A stretch of DNA of 64,000 nt, from assembly GCF_037911135.1 (NCBI RefSeq), contig NZ_JBBLYU010000005.1, positions 161,790-225,789 on the forward strand, read 5' to 3'. Below are positions 1-9,246 of the stretch, piece after piece. The position numbers and the translations under genes are program-made. Below the pieces are notes generated by a model that did no database searches, was not told the origin of the DNA, and saw nothing but the letters and a program-made list of their open reading frames with translations. The stretch is from Phaeobacter sp. A36a-5a (GTDB taxonomy: Bacteria > Pseudomonadota > Alphaproteobacteria > Rhodobacterales > Rhodobacteraceae). The number at the start of each line of letters is the position of its first letter. Position 1 is the stretch's first letter.

Positions 1-73
1 CGGGGGATTAAAGACCGGGATAGACAGAAATATCGGCCCGACCAGTGCGCGGGCCAACCAATGGGAGGGAAAG

Positions 74-1618
74 ATGTCAGAGACATCTATGGAGACAACA
101 CCGCAGGAGAGCCGGATCAACAAGCCGCTGTTTCTGCTTTCAGGCGGTTTTATCGCGCTATTCTGTGCCGCAGCACTGGTCAATCTTGACGGGCTGTCGG
201 CACTGGTCGACTGGGGGTTCAACATCTCGGCGACCTATTTCGGCCTGTACTGGCAAATTCTACTGCTTGCGACCTTTCTGATCGGTTTGCTGCTCTGCGT
301 CCTGCCCGGTGGGCGCGCTATTCTCGGCGGGCTGGCCGCGCCTGAATTCACCACGTTCCAGTGGGGATCCATGGTCATGTGTACTCTGCTTGCTGGTGGT
401 GGCGTGTTCTGGGCGGCCGGGGAGCCGATTGCGCATTTCCTCTACTCGCCTCCCCTCTACGGGGCCGAAGGAGGTAGCGAAGCCGCCGTTACCCCCGCTA
501 TCGCACAAAGCTTCATGCATTGGGGGTTTCTAGCATGGGCGATCCTCGGTTCGCTCTCCACGGTCATGCTGATGCATTATCACTATGAAAAGGGCCTGCC
601 GCTGGCCCCCCGGACGCTGCTCTATCCGGTGTTCAAGGACAAGGCTATCAACGGCCCCATCGGGGTGATCGCCGACGCATCATCGATCATCGCCGTGGTA
701 GCGGGTACCGTCGGTCCGATCGGCTTTCTTGGGCTTCAGGTGAGCTATGGTCTCTCCGATCTCTTCGGCATCCCGGACGTTTTTGCCACTCAGTTCGTGG
801 TGATCGGCGCACTGGTGGCACTCTACACGATCTCGGCGATGACCGGCCTGTCGCGCGGCATCCAGATGCTGTCCAAGATCAATGTGATCCTGGCCGCCGT
901 GTTGCTGGTCTATGTGCTCATTGCCGGGCCTACCGGTTTCATCTTCGGATCGTTCTTCTCAGGTTTTACGACCTATTTGGGCAACTTCTTCCAGATGGCG
1001 CTCTATCGCGGTGATGCAGGCATATTCGGCGCTCCCGGCTGGCTGGGATGGTGGACCGTGTTCTTCTGGGGCTGGTTCATGGGCTACGGGCCACTGATGG
1101 CTATGTTCATTGCCCGCGTGTCACGCGGACGGTCGATCCGGTCCATCATCATCATGCTGTCGATCATCGCACCCATCGTGACCAACTTCTGGTTCACCAT
1201 CATCGGGGGCACGGGCATTGCGATGGAACTGGCTGAGCCCGGCACCATCTCCGCAGCTTTCGAAGGCTTCAACCTGCCTGCGGCACTACTGGCAATCACG
1301 AACAATCTGCCGATGGGTTTCTTGATCTCAATCCTGTTCTTGATCCTGACCACGATCTTTGTGGCCACGACCGGAGATTCGATGAGCTACGTGATTTCCG
1401 CTACAATGACCAACGGCGACACCCCAAGCATCGCCGTACGTGTTTTCTGGGGCATCGCCATGGGTGTGATGGCGGTCATTTTGATCTCCGTCGGTTCCGG
1501 TGGCGTATCAAAACTACAGAGCTTCATCGTGGTCACCGCGGTTCCGGTGTCGCTTATTCTTCTGCCATCGCTCTGGGATGCTCTGCGCATCACATTGGCA
1601 AAAGGCAAAGAGAACTGA
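74..1618 (+). CDS. BCCT-family betaine/carnitine/choline-type transporter
   Basis: A secondary transporter of the inner membrane, expected to import a quaternary-amine solute by Na+ or H+ coupling. The 514-aa protein has about 12 hydrophobic segments, starting near residue 20, and carries the Trp-rich BCCT signature at about residues 325-350 (WWTVFFWGW followed by FIARVSRGRSIR). Length fits the family. The start is fixed by a strong Shine-Dalgarno GGGAGGGA at 63-70, 3 nt before the ATG. It leads a block of four plus-strand genes and lies near a Rieske oxygenase and an FAD/GcvT enzyme, so its substrate is probably the compound those enzymes degrade. The substrate itself cannot be read from the sequence. 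Confidence 0.93.
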   Translation: MSETSMETTPQESRINKPLFLLSGGFIALFCAAALVNLDGLSALVDWGFNISATYFGLYWQILLLATFLIGLLLCVLPGGRAILGGLAAPEFTTFQWGSMVMCTLLAGGGVFWAAGEPIAHFLYSPPLYGAEGGSEAAVTPAIAQSFMHWGFLAWAILGSLSTVMLMHYHYEKGLPLAPRTLLYPVFKDKAINGPIGVIADASSIIAVVAGTVGPIGFLGLQVSYGLSDLFGIPDVFATQFVVIGALVALYTISAMTGLSRGIQMLSKINVILAAVLLVYVLIAGPTGFIFGSFFSGFTTYLGNFFQMALYRGDAGIFGAPGWLGWWTVFFWGWFMGYGPLMAMFIARVSRGRSIRSIIIMLSIIAPIVTNFWFTIIGGTGIAMELAEPGTISAAFEGFNLPAALLAITNNLPMGFLISILFLILTTIFVATTGDSMSYVISATMTNGDTPSIAVRVFWGIAMGVMAVILISVGSGGVSKLQSFIVVTAVPVSLILLPSLWDALRITLAKGKEN

Positions 1619-1624
1619 ATAGCT

Positions 1625-1647
1625 GCCGGGCGCTGCTGGCGCCCGGC
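1625..1647 (+). terminator. GC-rich hairpin after the BCCT gene
   Basis: A perfect 9-bp stem GCCGGGCGC / GCGCCCGGC with a 5-nt loop starts 6 nt past the BCCT stop codon. No run of T follows, so it may be a processing or stabilising hairpin, or a partial terminator that lowers expression of the downstream genes, and not a full stop. Confidence 0.5.
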
Positions 1648-1723
1648 CCACCCATCCAAACTGCCCGACCTGTTCAGATCATACGGGATACGACTAACGA
1701 CCTGATTACAAAGGCCAATCCGA

Positions 1724-3415
1724 ATGACCGACATTCTCTGCCGTGAACCGAACACCGTCATGCGTCTGGCACGCCTTGGCTCTATGCACCAGTCGCGCCT
1801 GTCATTCATGCGGGTGCTGACCCGTCGTCTGGCGCGCGAAGGCTGGCGATTTGAACAGACCGCATTTGACATAGACGACAGCGGTCAGGGCCATGCAGTC
1901 TACACCGCATATGGGCCGGAGCGCGCATATTCCCTGGTCGCCTTTGCCCACGACCTGCCGCCTGAAAAACGCTCCGACCGAGTGATTGCAGAGGCCTGGG
2001 ACGCCACTTTCACACTATTTGACGGTATTCCTTCTGACGCGGATATCGCCCGGCTGTCACAGAATATCCCCGTGCAAGAAGCCGGACGTGTGTCCGGGTC
2101 GGAGCTTTCTGTATCCCGTGCCAACCGGTCGGTGCGCCTCTGGGAACATGTGGTCGGCGCATTGGCCTCTGGCCAGCAGCCCTCCGCAGAGCAGATCGAC
2201 GCCGTCGGCTATCTGATGCGGACAACGGCGGTCTACGGGTCCGGCAAACTGGGTGCGGCTGACCGCGAGATGATCGCGGAACGCCCCGAATTCCGTGCGC
2301 CGTTCCAGGTTGAGATGCTATCGGTCTACCTGACCCGCTGGTTTGTCACCGATCTGGTCCAGCATATGGCCGATTGTCGCGCCAAGGCTGAGGGCACCAC
2401 CGCCGCAAAACTGGCTCCGGATCTGGCCCGGTCAATGGGGATCGGCAATTCCACCGGCCTTGGAATGGCGCCGTTTCTGCTCAACCACCCGGTGCTGTTC
2501 AACAACTGGGTCGCGGCGCGCGAAAAGGCGATTCAGGCGGTGCGCAATATCGAGGAAGCGCATCCCGACGATATCGCTGTGTTCCGCTCTCTGGTGGCAC
2601 GCAGCAAGCTGACAATTGCAGATTGGCAGTCACAGCATCCGATTCAGATCCAGAAACTGAGCGCGCTGCGTGCCGACGCTGATCAGGTGACCAGCTACCT
2701 GGAAATCCAGACGCTGGCCGGTCCGAAGCCCTGGGATGCCCTCTACCGCTGGGCCGAAGAGACGCTCTCGCTCGAGGGTCAGGAATGGATCGCGTCGCTG
2801 ATGCTGGAGCCCTACGGCGGGCTTGTCGATGGCTTCGCCGAAGATATGTCAGCAGATAACACCGCAACCTTTCGCATTGCGGGTGCTATGACCATTGGCG
2901 ATCTTCGCAAGATCCTGCGGGACGTATACGCTTGGGCCATCGACACAAACTGGCAGGCCCCAGAGAACAAGGCACGCGCCTGGTATGTTTCGGAGGAAAA
3001 GCTCGAACCCCGTCTGGGTGAGCGCTTTGAGGAGCCCATCGAAGAATATGAGCAGCCGCTGGCACCGGGTCGAGATGCCGCGATGTTGTACCAGGCTCTG
3101 GCCCACTGGCCAGACGAGGCGCAGGTTGCAGATTTCCTGTTGCGCCATTCCGAACACCGCCATGTTCTGCGCCGTGTTCAGATCGTCGGCCGCGCGCCCT
3201 ACGCGGAAATCCGTGACAACACGATTTCCGATCAGGTCCTGCCGATCGATATGCTGCGCTGCAAGCTGGCATTCTTTGGCGCGACGAAATTTGATCCCCG
3301 GTCAGATCGTTGGGTGCGGATTTGCATGTATGGCAATGCTCCGCTGCCCACCGAACTCACCGTTGAGAACGCGGAATTCTGGGTATTCCCCGAACTGGAA
3401 GAGGGGCTGGCATGA
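1724..3415 (+). CDS. Unrecognised 563-aa protein of the transporter/dehydrogenase cluster
   Basis: I do not recognise this family. The protein is soluble, without signal peptide or membrane segments, and rich in Trp, Glu and Arg. It has a helical middle part and a C-terminal third (about residues 440-563) of beta-rich character ending in an acidic tail. The ATG at 1724 has an AAAGG element upstream. Its last 4 bases overlap the next gene (ATGA at 3412-3415), so the two are translationally coupled and probably act together, perhaps as subunits. Position between a betaine-type transporter and a dehydrogenase suggests an enzyme or enzyme subunit of small-molecule catabolism. No catalytic motif was identified. 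Confidence 0.85.
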   Translation: MTDILCREPNTVMRLARLGSMHQSRLSFMRVLTRRLAREGWRFEQTAFDIDDSGQGHAVYTAYGPERAYSLVAFAHDLPPEKRSDRVIAEAWDATFTLFDGIPSDADIARLSQNIPVQEAGRVSGSELSVSRANRSVRLWEHVVGALASGQQPSAEQIDAVGYLMRTTAVYGSGKLGAADREMIAERPEFRAPFQVEMLSVYLTRWFVTDLVQHMADCRAKAEGTTAAKLAPDLARSMGIGNSTGLGMAPFLLNHPVLFNNWVAAREKAIQAVRNIEEAHPDDIAVFRSLVARSKLTIADWQSQHPIQIQKLSALRADADQVTSYLEIQTLAGPKPWDALYRWAEETLSLEGQEWIASLMLEPYGGLVDGFAEDMSADNTATFRIAGAMTIGDLRKILRDVYAWAIDTNWQAPENKARAWYVSEEKLEPRLGERFEEPIEEYEQPLAPGRDAAMLYQALAHWPDEAQVADFLLRHSEHRHVLRRVQIVGRAPYAEIRDNTISDQVLPIDMLRCKLAFFGATKFDPRSDRWVRICMYGNAPLPTELTVENAEFWVFPELEEGLA

Positions 3416-4062
3416 GCCATTCGTTGAATGAAATCGAGGCCATGAGCAAGCGCGCCGCCCGTGGCGCGGGCCTGTCCTGGGGATTGGCAGAAGAGGCCGC
3501 CAAGGGTACGCGCTGGCTTTCGTCTTTTGGGTTTCCCGGCACCGAGATGCTGGCAGATCTGCTGACGATGAATGATCGCATTCCCTCGATTGACGTATCG
3601 CCCGTTTCGCTGCGAGCCGAGGTCTGGCACGCCCCTGCCCGCCGGATGAGTCCCTTGATCGCCGGTGCAGCACTCAGCGATTGTGCCGTGCGCCTGCTGG
3701 AGCGCGGCAAGATCACGATGGAGAACGTCAATTTTCCCTTGCTGGCGGTGCCCTTCATGGGCGGCGCGGCCTTGCGACTGGGCCGACCGGTTGCCGCCGA
3801 ATGGCAGGGCGCGCGCCTGGCCACCGATGGCAAGCGGCTCTGCGTGCAGGGCTCCAGCGAGACGCTGCACAGCCTGCTGGCGGAACGGATGGTATTCTCC
3901 GCCCCTGCGGAGATGACCGGCCAGCAAGAACCGGTGATGCGCGCAAGCGTCTCCAACGCAAGCTGGGACCAGCTGGGCAAGTTTGCCCATCGCACCTTTG
4001 CCCCGGCGACCGAGGAAAGCCGCCTGCGCGGCGCCGGGGCCGGCCTCAGCGACAACGACTGA
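3412..4062 (+). CDS. DUF3726-like protein
   Basis: A 216-aa soluble protein. The N-terminal stretch with alternating Ala/Gly and the motif SWGLAEEAAKGTRWL resembles what I remember of the DUF3726 family, whose function is unknown; that assignment is from memory and moderate. It starts inside the stop codon of the 563-aa gene (ATGA overlap) and is followed after 63 nt by the Ldh_2-type dehydrogenase, so the three genes form one operon. The overlap makes a complex with the 563-aa protein plausible. There is no signal peptide and no obvious cofactor motif. Confidence 0.8.
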   Translation: MSHSLNEIEAMSKRAARGAGLSWGLAEEAAKGTRWLSSFGFPGTEMLADLLTMNDRIPSIDVSPVSLRAEVWHAPARRMSPLIAGAALSDCAVRLLERGKITMENVNFPLLAVPFMGGAALRLGRPVAAEWQGARLATDGKRLCVQGSSETLHSLLAERMVFSAPAEMTGQQEPVMRASVSNASWDQLGKFAHRTFAPATEESRLRGAGAGLSDND

Positions 4063-4125
4063 TCCACCCATCGACTGCCGGTCAGCCCGGCATTGACCCG
4101 AAGACTGAAAAACAGAAAGCCCGAT

Positions 4126-5133
4126 ATGACCGCAACCGAAACCCTGACCCTTGCCGAAATCGAAGACCTGGCCTTCCGCGTGTTGGTCAAGGCCGGCACC
4201 TCCGAAGCCAACGCCCGCCCCCTTGCTGTTGCAACCGCCATGACCGAAGCCGATGGCGTCGCCTCGCACGGGCTGGCCTATATCCCGATCTATGCCCAGC
4301 ATGTCGAATGTGGAAAGGTGGATGGTCAGGCAAAGCCGGTTGTGGATCAGCCCCGCCCGGCGGTTGTCACCGTGGACGCAGCGACCGGTTTTGCCCATAG
4401 CGCCATTGATCTCGGCTTTGAAAAACTGATCCCGCTGGCCCGCGAGATGGGGGTTGCGGTTCTGGCGGTGAACAACTCCTACAACTGCGGTGTCCTCGGA
4501 GTTCACACGCAACGGCTGGCGCAGGCAGGATTGCTTGGCATCGGTTTCACCAATGCGCCCGCCTCGATCGCGCCCTCCGGCGGTGCGAAGCCGGTTGTCG
4601 GCACCAACCCCTTCTCGATCGCGGCCCCGGACGCAGACGGGAATGCCGCGCTGCTGATCGACCAGTCCGCCAGCACAATTGCCAAGAGCGAAGTTATGAA
4701 ACACGCCCGGGAGGGCAAAGCGGTCCCCGAAGGCTGGGTGCTGGATGCTGACGGGCAACCAACCACCAATCCCGAGGCCGGGCTCAAGGGGTCAATGGTT
4801 CCTTCCGGCGGATACAAGGGCGTCGGCATCGCCTTGACTGTTGAACTGATGGCGGCTGCCATGACCGGCGCGACCCTCGGCTCCGTCGCCAGCCCCTTCT
4901 CTGGCACCGCGGGTGGGCCACCAAAAACCGGCCAGTTCTTCATTGCGATCGATCCGGCAGCAACCTCGGGCGGCGCATTCCACGACCGGCTGACCGACCT
5001 GATCGCATCAATCCATGATCAGGATGGCGCACGGCTGCCGGGCGATGGACGTCGTGGCTGCCGCACACGTGCCGCGTCTGAAGGCGTCGCCGTGAACGCC
5101 GCACTGCTGGAGAAGGTCCGCGACCTTCTCTGA
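4126..5133 (+). CDS. Ldh_2-family NAD(P)-dependent oxidoreductase (malate/L-lactate dehydrogenase type)
   Basis: A cytoplasmic dehydrogenase of the malate/L-lactate dehydrogenase (Ldh_2) fold. The family reduces or oxidises 2-hydroxy acids, and some members reduce cyclic imines such as delta1-piperideine-2-carboxylate or delta1-pyrroline-2-carboxylate. Visible features are the early SHG motif (DGVASHGLAYIP), the GTNPFSIAAP segment, and a Gly-rich YKGVG segment that precedes ELMAAAMTG. At 335 aa it has the family's usual length. I chose the ATG at 4126; the frame is open further to a TTG at 4093, but the family consensus begins after the ATG. As last gene of the transporter operon it probably handles a late or cyclic intermediate of the imported compound. 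Confidence 0.9.
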   Translation: MTATETLTLAEIEDLAFRVLVKAGTSEANARPLAVATAMTEADGVASHGLAYIPIYAQHVECGKVDGQAKPVVDQPRPAVVTVDAATGFAHSAIDLGFEKLIPLAREMGVAVLAVNNSYNCGVLGVHTQRLAQAGLLGIGFTNAPASIAPSGGAKPVVGTNPFSIAAPDADGNAALLIDQSASTIAKSEVMKHAREGKAVPEGWVLDADGQPTTNPEAGLKGSMVPSGGYKGVGIALTVELMAAAMTGATLGSVASPFSGTAGGPPKTGQFFIAIDPAATSGGAFHDRLTDLIASIHDQDGARLPGDGRRGCRTRAASEGVAVNAALLEKVRDLL

Positions 5134-5161
5134 TCCGTCGCGAGGAACACAAGACACCACG

Positions 5162-5189
5162 ATAAAGGAGGTCATATGGCCTCCTTTAT
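5162..5189. terminator. Bidirectional terminator between convergent genes
   Basis: Perfect 10-bp stem ATAAAGGAGG / CCTCCTTTAT with an 8-nt loop, with A-rich and T-rich flanks on either strand. It sits between the convergent ends of the Ldh_2 gene (stop at 5133) and the FAD/GcvT gene (stop at 5205), as expected for a shared terminator. Confidence 0.8.
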
Positions 5190-5204
5190 TCGTTCTCCTG
5201 AACG

Positions 5205-7625
5205 CTAGCCCCGCAGAATGGCACCATCTGCGTCGAACGGCGGTCGCTCCAAAATGACCGCCCGGTGTGGACGCCCCAGGACCATGACCTCCACCGCATC
5301 ACCGGGCATTGCCTCTCGAACAAAGCCAAGCGCCAGCGACATGCCCACGCTGTATCCATAGGCGCCCGAGGTTACGCGGCCGATCCCCTTACCATCCTTG
5401 AAAATAGGCTCTCCGCCGGTCGCATCAGCATTGGAAGCTGCCGTTCCGGCCTCATCCAGATGCAGCAGAACCATCCGTTCACGTGCCGGGTTCTCGAGGA
5501 CCTTTTCTGCGGCAGCTTTGTTCAGGAAGTCTTTTTGCAACTTGCAAAGCCGGTCCAGCCCGACCTCCTGCGGCCAGTATTCCGGGCTATATTCCCGGCT
5601 CCAAGAGCCGTAACCTTTTTCGATCCGCAAGGACATCAACGCCCGACTCCCGACAGGACCTGCGCCGAACTCCTCACCAGCAGCCAGGAGCGCCGAGTAG
5701 AGACGCGGCTGATCTTCGCGCCTGCAATGCAGCTCCCATCCCAGATCGCCGGTGAAAGAAACCCGTAGTGCAAGCACCTGAATCCCGGCAAGATCAATCC
5801 AAGCCGAACGCATGAACGGAAACTCATCGGTCGAGAGGGAGGTATTTGTCAGGCGTTGCAGCATCTCACGTGATTTCGGCCCCGCGACATTGAAACCGCA
5901 GATCTCGTCTGTCAGCGACACGAACATAGTGCCTTCTGGCAGCGGCACCTCCTTGAAGAATCGCTTGTGATAGCGCTCGGCCATGCCGGATCCGATGATC
6001 CAGAACTCATCCTCAGAAACACGGGTCACCGTGAAATCCCCGGCAATCCCACCGCGTTTCGAAATCAGCGGCGTGAGGCAGGACCGTCCCACCGCATTTG
6101 GCATCGCATTGGCAAAGACCGCGTTCAGCCATTCTTCGGCCCCGGGCCCCGCACACCGGTATTTGGCAAAGTTGGATATGTCGATAATGCCCGCACGGGA
6201 CCGCAACATTCTGCACTCATCGCCAACGGGTCCCCACCAGTTCTGACGGGTGAACCCATTGGTATCCTTGGCGCCGGGCGCTTCTGCAAACCAGAGGGGA
6301 TGTTCCCAACCGGCGTTGAGGCCAAAGACCGCGCCCATTTCCGCCTGTTGCTCATATATCGGCCGCGTCCGTGCCGGGCGACCAGCGCTGCGTTCTTCAT
6401 TGGGAAAATGGATGGCAAAGCGATGGGCATATTGATCCCGCACCCGCGCCTTGGTGAAATCTTTGGTCGCCCAACTGCCAAACCGCGCCATGTCCCAGGC
6501 GAACATATCATATTGGGTCTCACCCTCGATGATCCATTGCGCCGCCATCAGCCCCATACCGCCGGACTGCGAGAAACCCGGAATAATGCCATTGCAGCAG
6601 AAATATCCATCAATTTCGGGCACCGGCCCCATCAGGACATTGGCGTCCGGCGACCAGATCATCGGACCATTGATGACACGCTTGATGCCAGCGTCACCAA
6701 CCGCAGGCAGGCGTTCGATGGCGTTCATCATGTTCTCTTCGATCCGCTCCAGATCATCTGGAAAGAGATCATGTGCAAAGTCGAGCGGCGTGCCCTCCTC
6801 GGCCCAGAACTTCATATCCTTTTCATAGGCGCCAACCAGCAGCCCCTGCCCTTCTTGCCGCAGATAATACTCACCGTCCCGGTCACTGACGGATGGCAGG
6901 CGGGTCCCATGCGCGGCCACGGCAGCCATGGTCTCGGTAACGAAATACTGATGCTCAGTTGGCTGCAACGGCAGCTCGATCCCCGCCAGCGCCGCGACCT
7001 CGCGGCCCCAGAGCCCTGCCGCATTCACCACCCAAGGCGTGCGGATATCTCCTTTGGTCGTCTTAACAATCCAGCTGCCATCGTCTTGCTGCTCGGTCGC
7101 CGTCACAGGGGTGAAACGATGGATTTCGGCGCCCCGCTGGCGCGCCCCGAGGGCATAGGCATTCGTCACGCCAGAGGGATCCACATTGCCACCATCGGGT
7201 TCATACATAACACAGCGGATGCCATCGTAATTGACCAGCGGGTTCAGGCGCCTGGCCTCCTCGATGCTGATCTCGTAAAAATTCATCCCATAGAGCTTGG
7301 CCTTTGCGGCCTGCAACCTCAGCTGGTGTTCACGTTCCACTGTCTGCGCCAAATAGAGGGACCCAGGCTGAAATACGCCACAGCTCTGTCCGGTCTCAGC
7401 TTCCAGTTCCTTGTAGAGAGACATCGTATAGTGCTGGATACGGCTGATATTGGTGCTGTCATGCAACCCGTGGATATTTGCCGCCGCGTGCCAAGTGGAC
7501 CCGGACGTCAACTCGTTCCGCTCCAGCAGCACCACATCTGACCATCCCAGTTTGGTCAGGTGGTAGAGGATTGAACACCCAATAACCCCTCCACCGATGA
7601 CAACTGCCTGTGCTTCTCTACGCAT
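5205..7625 (-). CDS. FAD-dependent demethylase/dehydrogenase with GcvT C-terminus (dimethylglycine/sarcosine dehydrogenase-like)
   Basis: An 806-aa enzyme with an N-terminal DAO-type FAD domain and a C-terminal tetrahydrofolate-binding GcvT region (about residues 430-800). The Rossmann motif GGGVIGCS is near residue 10. GSTWHAA near residue 47 contains the His that carries covalent FAD in dimethylglycine and sarcosine dehydrogenases. Such enzymes oxidise an N-methyl group and pass the one-carbon unit to tetrahydrofolate. The start is the ATG at 7625, preceded by GAAGGGAG; a TTG 15 nt upstream would swallow that ribosome site. It lies downstream of the Rieske gene on the same strand, so the pair may remove successive N-methyl groups. 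The exact substrate is unknown. Confidence 0.88.
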   Translation of the reverse strand: MRREAQAVVIGGGVIGCSILYHLTKLGWSDVVLLERNELTSGSTWHAAANIHGLHDSTNISRIQHYTMSLYKELEAETGQSCGVFQPGSLYLAQTVEREHQLRLQAAKAKLYGMNFYEISIEEARRLNPLVNYDGIRCVMYEPDGGNVDPSGVTNAYALGARQRGAEIHRFTPVTATEQQDDGSWIVKTTKGDIRTPWVVNAAGLWGREVAALAGIELPLQPTEHQYFVTETMAAVAAHGTRLPSVSDRDGEYYLRQEGQGLLVGAYEKDMKFWAEEGTPLDFAHDLFPDDLERIEENMMNAIERLPAVGDAGIKRVINGPMIWSPDANVLMGPVPEIDGYFCCNGIIPGFSQSGGMGLMAAQWIIEGETQYDMFAWDMARFGSWATKDFTKARVRDQYAHRFAIHFPNEERSAGRPARTRPIYEQQAEMGAVFGLNAGWEHPLWFAEAPGAKDTNGFTRQNWWGPVGDECRMLRSRAGIIDISNFAKYRCAGPGAEEWLNAVFANAMPNAVGRSCLTPLISKRGGIAGDFTVTRVSEDEFWIIGSGMAERYHKRFFKEVPLPEGTMFVSLTDEICGFNVAGPKSREMLQRLTNTSLSTDEFPFMRSAWIDLAGIQVLALRVSFTGDLGWELHCRREDQPRLYSALLAAGEEFGAGPVGSRALMSLRIEKGYGSWSREYSPEYWPQEVGLDRLCKLQKDFLNKAAAEKVLENPARERMVLLHLDEAGTAASNADATGGEPIFKDGKGIGRVTSGAYGYSVGMSLALGFVREAMPGDAVEVMVLGRPHRAVILERPPFDADGAILRG

Positions 7626-7768
7626 CTTTGCTCCCTTCAAGAGCCTATCTTAACGGAGCAGCGATCCAGACTGCCTCCGCTATCGGTTGAACCGCTTGGT
7701 GCCTGTTGCCGGTCGCACAGGTCACCATGCCAGCCGGTTTTTCAGCACAAATACCCGACTGTGACATG

Positions 7769-8008
7769 TCAGAAGCTGAGGCGCTGCACGCGCCCCCGTG
7801 CCGCAAGCCGCGCATTCAGCGGATCGGCTTCGGGCGCGCCGAGTTCCAGAGCAAAGACAAAGGCATGCGTGAGGAAAAAACAGGCCCTGTCTATATCGTC
7901 GGCCGCCTCTGCATAATCGGCGGCGAGTGAATAGAGCCGCACGAGAGCCGCGCCATCATCTGCGGCATGCGCCTGCAACAGGGCGCGATCAAGCTCATCG
8001 CGTTCCAT
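7769..8008 (-). CDS. Small hypothetical protein between Rieske and FAD/GcvT genes
   Basis: A 79-aa acidic, Ala/Leu-rich and probably all-helical protein with a TPR-like pattern (alternating small and bulky residues, repeated YAEAADD and FFLTHAF segments). It has no signal peptide. It begins 15 nt after the Rieske stop codon on the same strand, and its GC and codon pattern match its neighbours, so it is probably a real operon member. It may be an assembly factor or small subunit of the oxygenase; this is inference from position only. I do not recognise the family. Confidence 0.7.
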   Translation of the reverse strand: MERDELDRALLQAHAADDGAALVRLYSLAADYAEAADDIDRACFFLTHAFVFALELGAPEADPLNARLAARGRVQRLSF

Positions 8009-8023
8009 GGCTCAGGAACTCGC

Positions 8024-9178
8024 TCATTTTGCACGACCTTTCTGAACCTCGGTCGCCACCCAGTGATGGAAGTTATGAGTTGGCCCATCCATCACCGGAG
8101 AGAAACGGCCGCCATCGAACAACACGCCATGACGCCCCTTCTGCATGCCCTCCACCACAAAGATATCTTCCTCGAAGACGGTCTTCCACAGCTGCGCATT
8201 AGAGGCACGCAAACCATCAAGTTCCGGCGTGTCCCGCTCGCTTCTGGCATAGTATAGCTCGATATGCTCGACCGTATGCCCGCAGTCCTTCGGCTCCAGA
8301 ACAATCGCGAAACTATGGTCACGCTGCACCCCCAACAGAACGTTGGGATAGACCGCGACATATTCCGCACCCTCATCCCATTGATCACTCAGCCCGTCGA
8401 AATCCGGCAGTTTCGCACCGGCTTCGTCGGTCAGTTGGCGATAGACCAGCGTGCCCTGACCCGAGTATTTTCCCCGCTCTTCAATGTTGTAGTGGTCTTC
8501 CAACCGCGAATAGCTGTTAAGCCCGGGGTGAACCCACGGCAGATGATAGCTCTCGCAGTAGTTTTCGACCGCCAGCTTCCAGTTGGTTGCCACCTCCAGC
8601 TTCAGCGATGACCCTTCGCCACCGTGGTAAATCGGTGTCTCAAATTCGCGCCAGCGTTCCAGCAATGCGGCATGGGCTTCGGCGAACTCGGGCGCCTCTC
8701 CATCGACATTCACAAAAATCACGTCTCGCCAGATATGCGCCCGGACGCGGATCAGGCCAAGCTTGCCGATGTCGACATCGACATGGGTACTCTGCCCGGG
8801 ACCACCGATATGTGGGGTCGCACGCAATGCCCCGTCGAGCCCGTAGCACCAGCTGTGATAGGGGCAACGTATGGCCCCGCGGATCTTCTGTGGCTTGTCC
8901 ACCAGGATCATACCCCGGTGGCGGCAGGTGTTTTGAAACACGCCGATGTCACCGTTTCGGTCGCGCACCAGCAGCAGCGGCATACCAAGAAAGTCGACCG
9001 GTTTGGCATCGCCTGGTTCCGGAATATCCTTGCCAAACCCAATTCCTGACCAATTGGCAAAAAGAACCGCGCGCTTTTCCTCATCGAAGACGCGGGGGTC
9101 AACATAGTGTTCATTTGGCAGGCCGTTTGCCGTGTTTACCTCGGTCAGCACGGACGACAGGGGGGTATGCGTGTTCAT
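8024..9178 (-). CDS. Rieske-type non-heme iron oxygenase, large subunit
   Basis: A ring-hydroxylating-dioxygenase-type alpha subunit of 384 aa. The Rieske [2Fe-2S] ligands are visible as C-R-H (about residues 85-87) and C-P-Y-H (about 105-108). The catalytic-domain signature NWKLAVENYCESYHLPWVH supplies the two His of the mononuclear iron site. Relatives such as GbcA and carnitine oxygenase demethylate or cleave quaternary amines, which fits the BCCT transporter and FAD/GcvT enzyme nearby. The frame is open to an ATG at 9190, but GGAG lies 6 nt before the ATG at 9178, so I chose the latter. No reductase partner gene is present in the cluster; electrons must come from elsewhere. Confidence 0.92.
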   Translation of the reverse strand: MNTHTPLSSVLTEVNTANGLPNEHYVDPRVFDEEKRAVLFANWSGIGFGKDIPEPGDAKPVDFLGMPLLLVRDRNGDIGVFQNTCRHRGMILVDKPQKIRGAIRCPYHSWCYGLDGALRATPHIGGPGQSTHVDVDIGKLGLIRVRAHIWRDVIFVNVDGEAPEFAEAHAALLERWREFETPIYHGGEGSSLKLEVATNWKLAVENYCESYHLPWVHPGLNSYSRLEDHYNIEERGKYSGQGTLVYRQLTDEAGAKLPDFDGLSDQWDEGAEYVAVYPNVLLGVQRDHSFAIVLEPKDCGHTVEHIELYYARSERDTPELDGLRASNAQLWKTVFEEDIFVVEGMQKGRHGVLFDGGRFSPVMDGPTHNFHHWVATEVQKGRAK

Positions 9179-9203
9179 CGAACTCTCCATGGCGTGAGCT
9201 TTT

Positions 9204-9240
9204 CCCTATTGGAGGATCGGATCAATTCCGCTCAATAGGG
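9204..9240. promoter_or_regulatory. Inverted repeat upstream of the Rieske gene
   Basis: CCCTATTG (9204-9211) and CAATAGGG (9233-9240) form perfect 8-bp arms 21 bp apart, with flanking T4/A4 that nearly extend them. It lies 25-62 bp before the Rieske start. This is a candidate operator for the upstream LysR-type regulator; binding is inferred. Confidence 0.5.
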
Positions 9241-9246
9241 GAAAAC

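Noticed and set aside
3232..4758. Long open frame (508 codons) on the minus strand
   Set aside because: It lies antisense to three convincing plus-strand genes, has low-complexity Gly/Gln/Arg-rich sequence and no family features; a by-product of high GC codon bias.
5967..7541. Open frame of 524 codons on the plus strand
   Set aside because: Fully antisense to the FAD/GcvT gene, with Arg/His/Pro-rich sequence lacking any recognisable domain.
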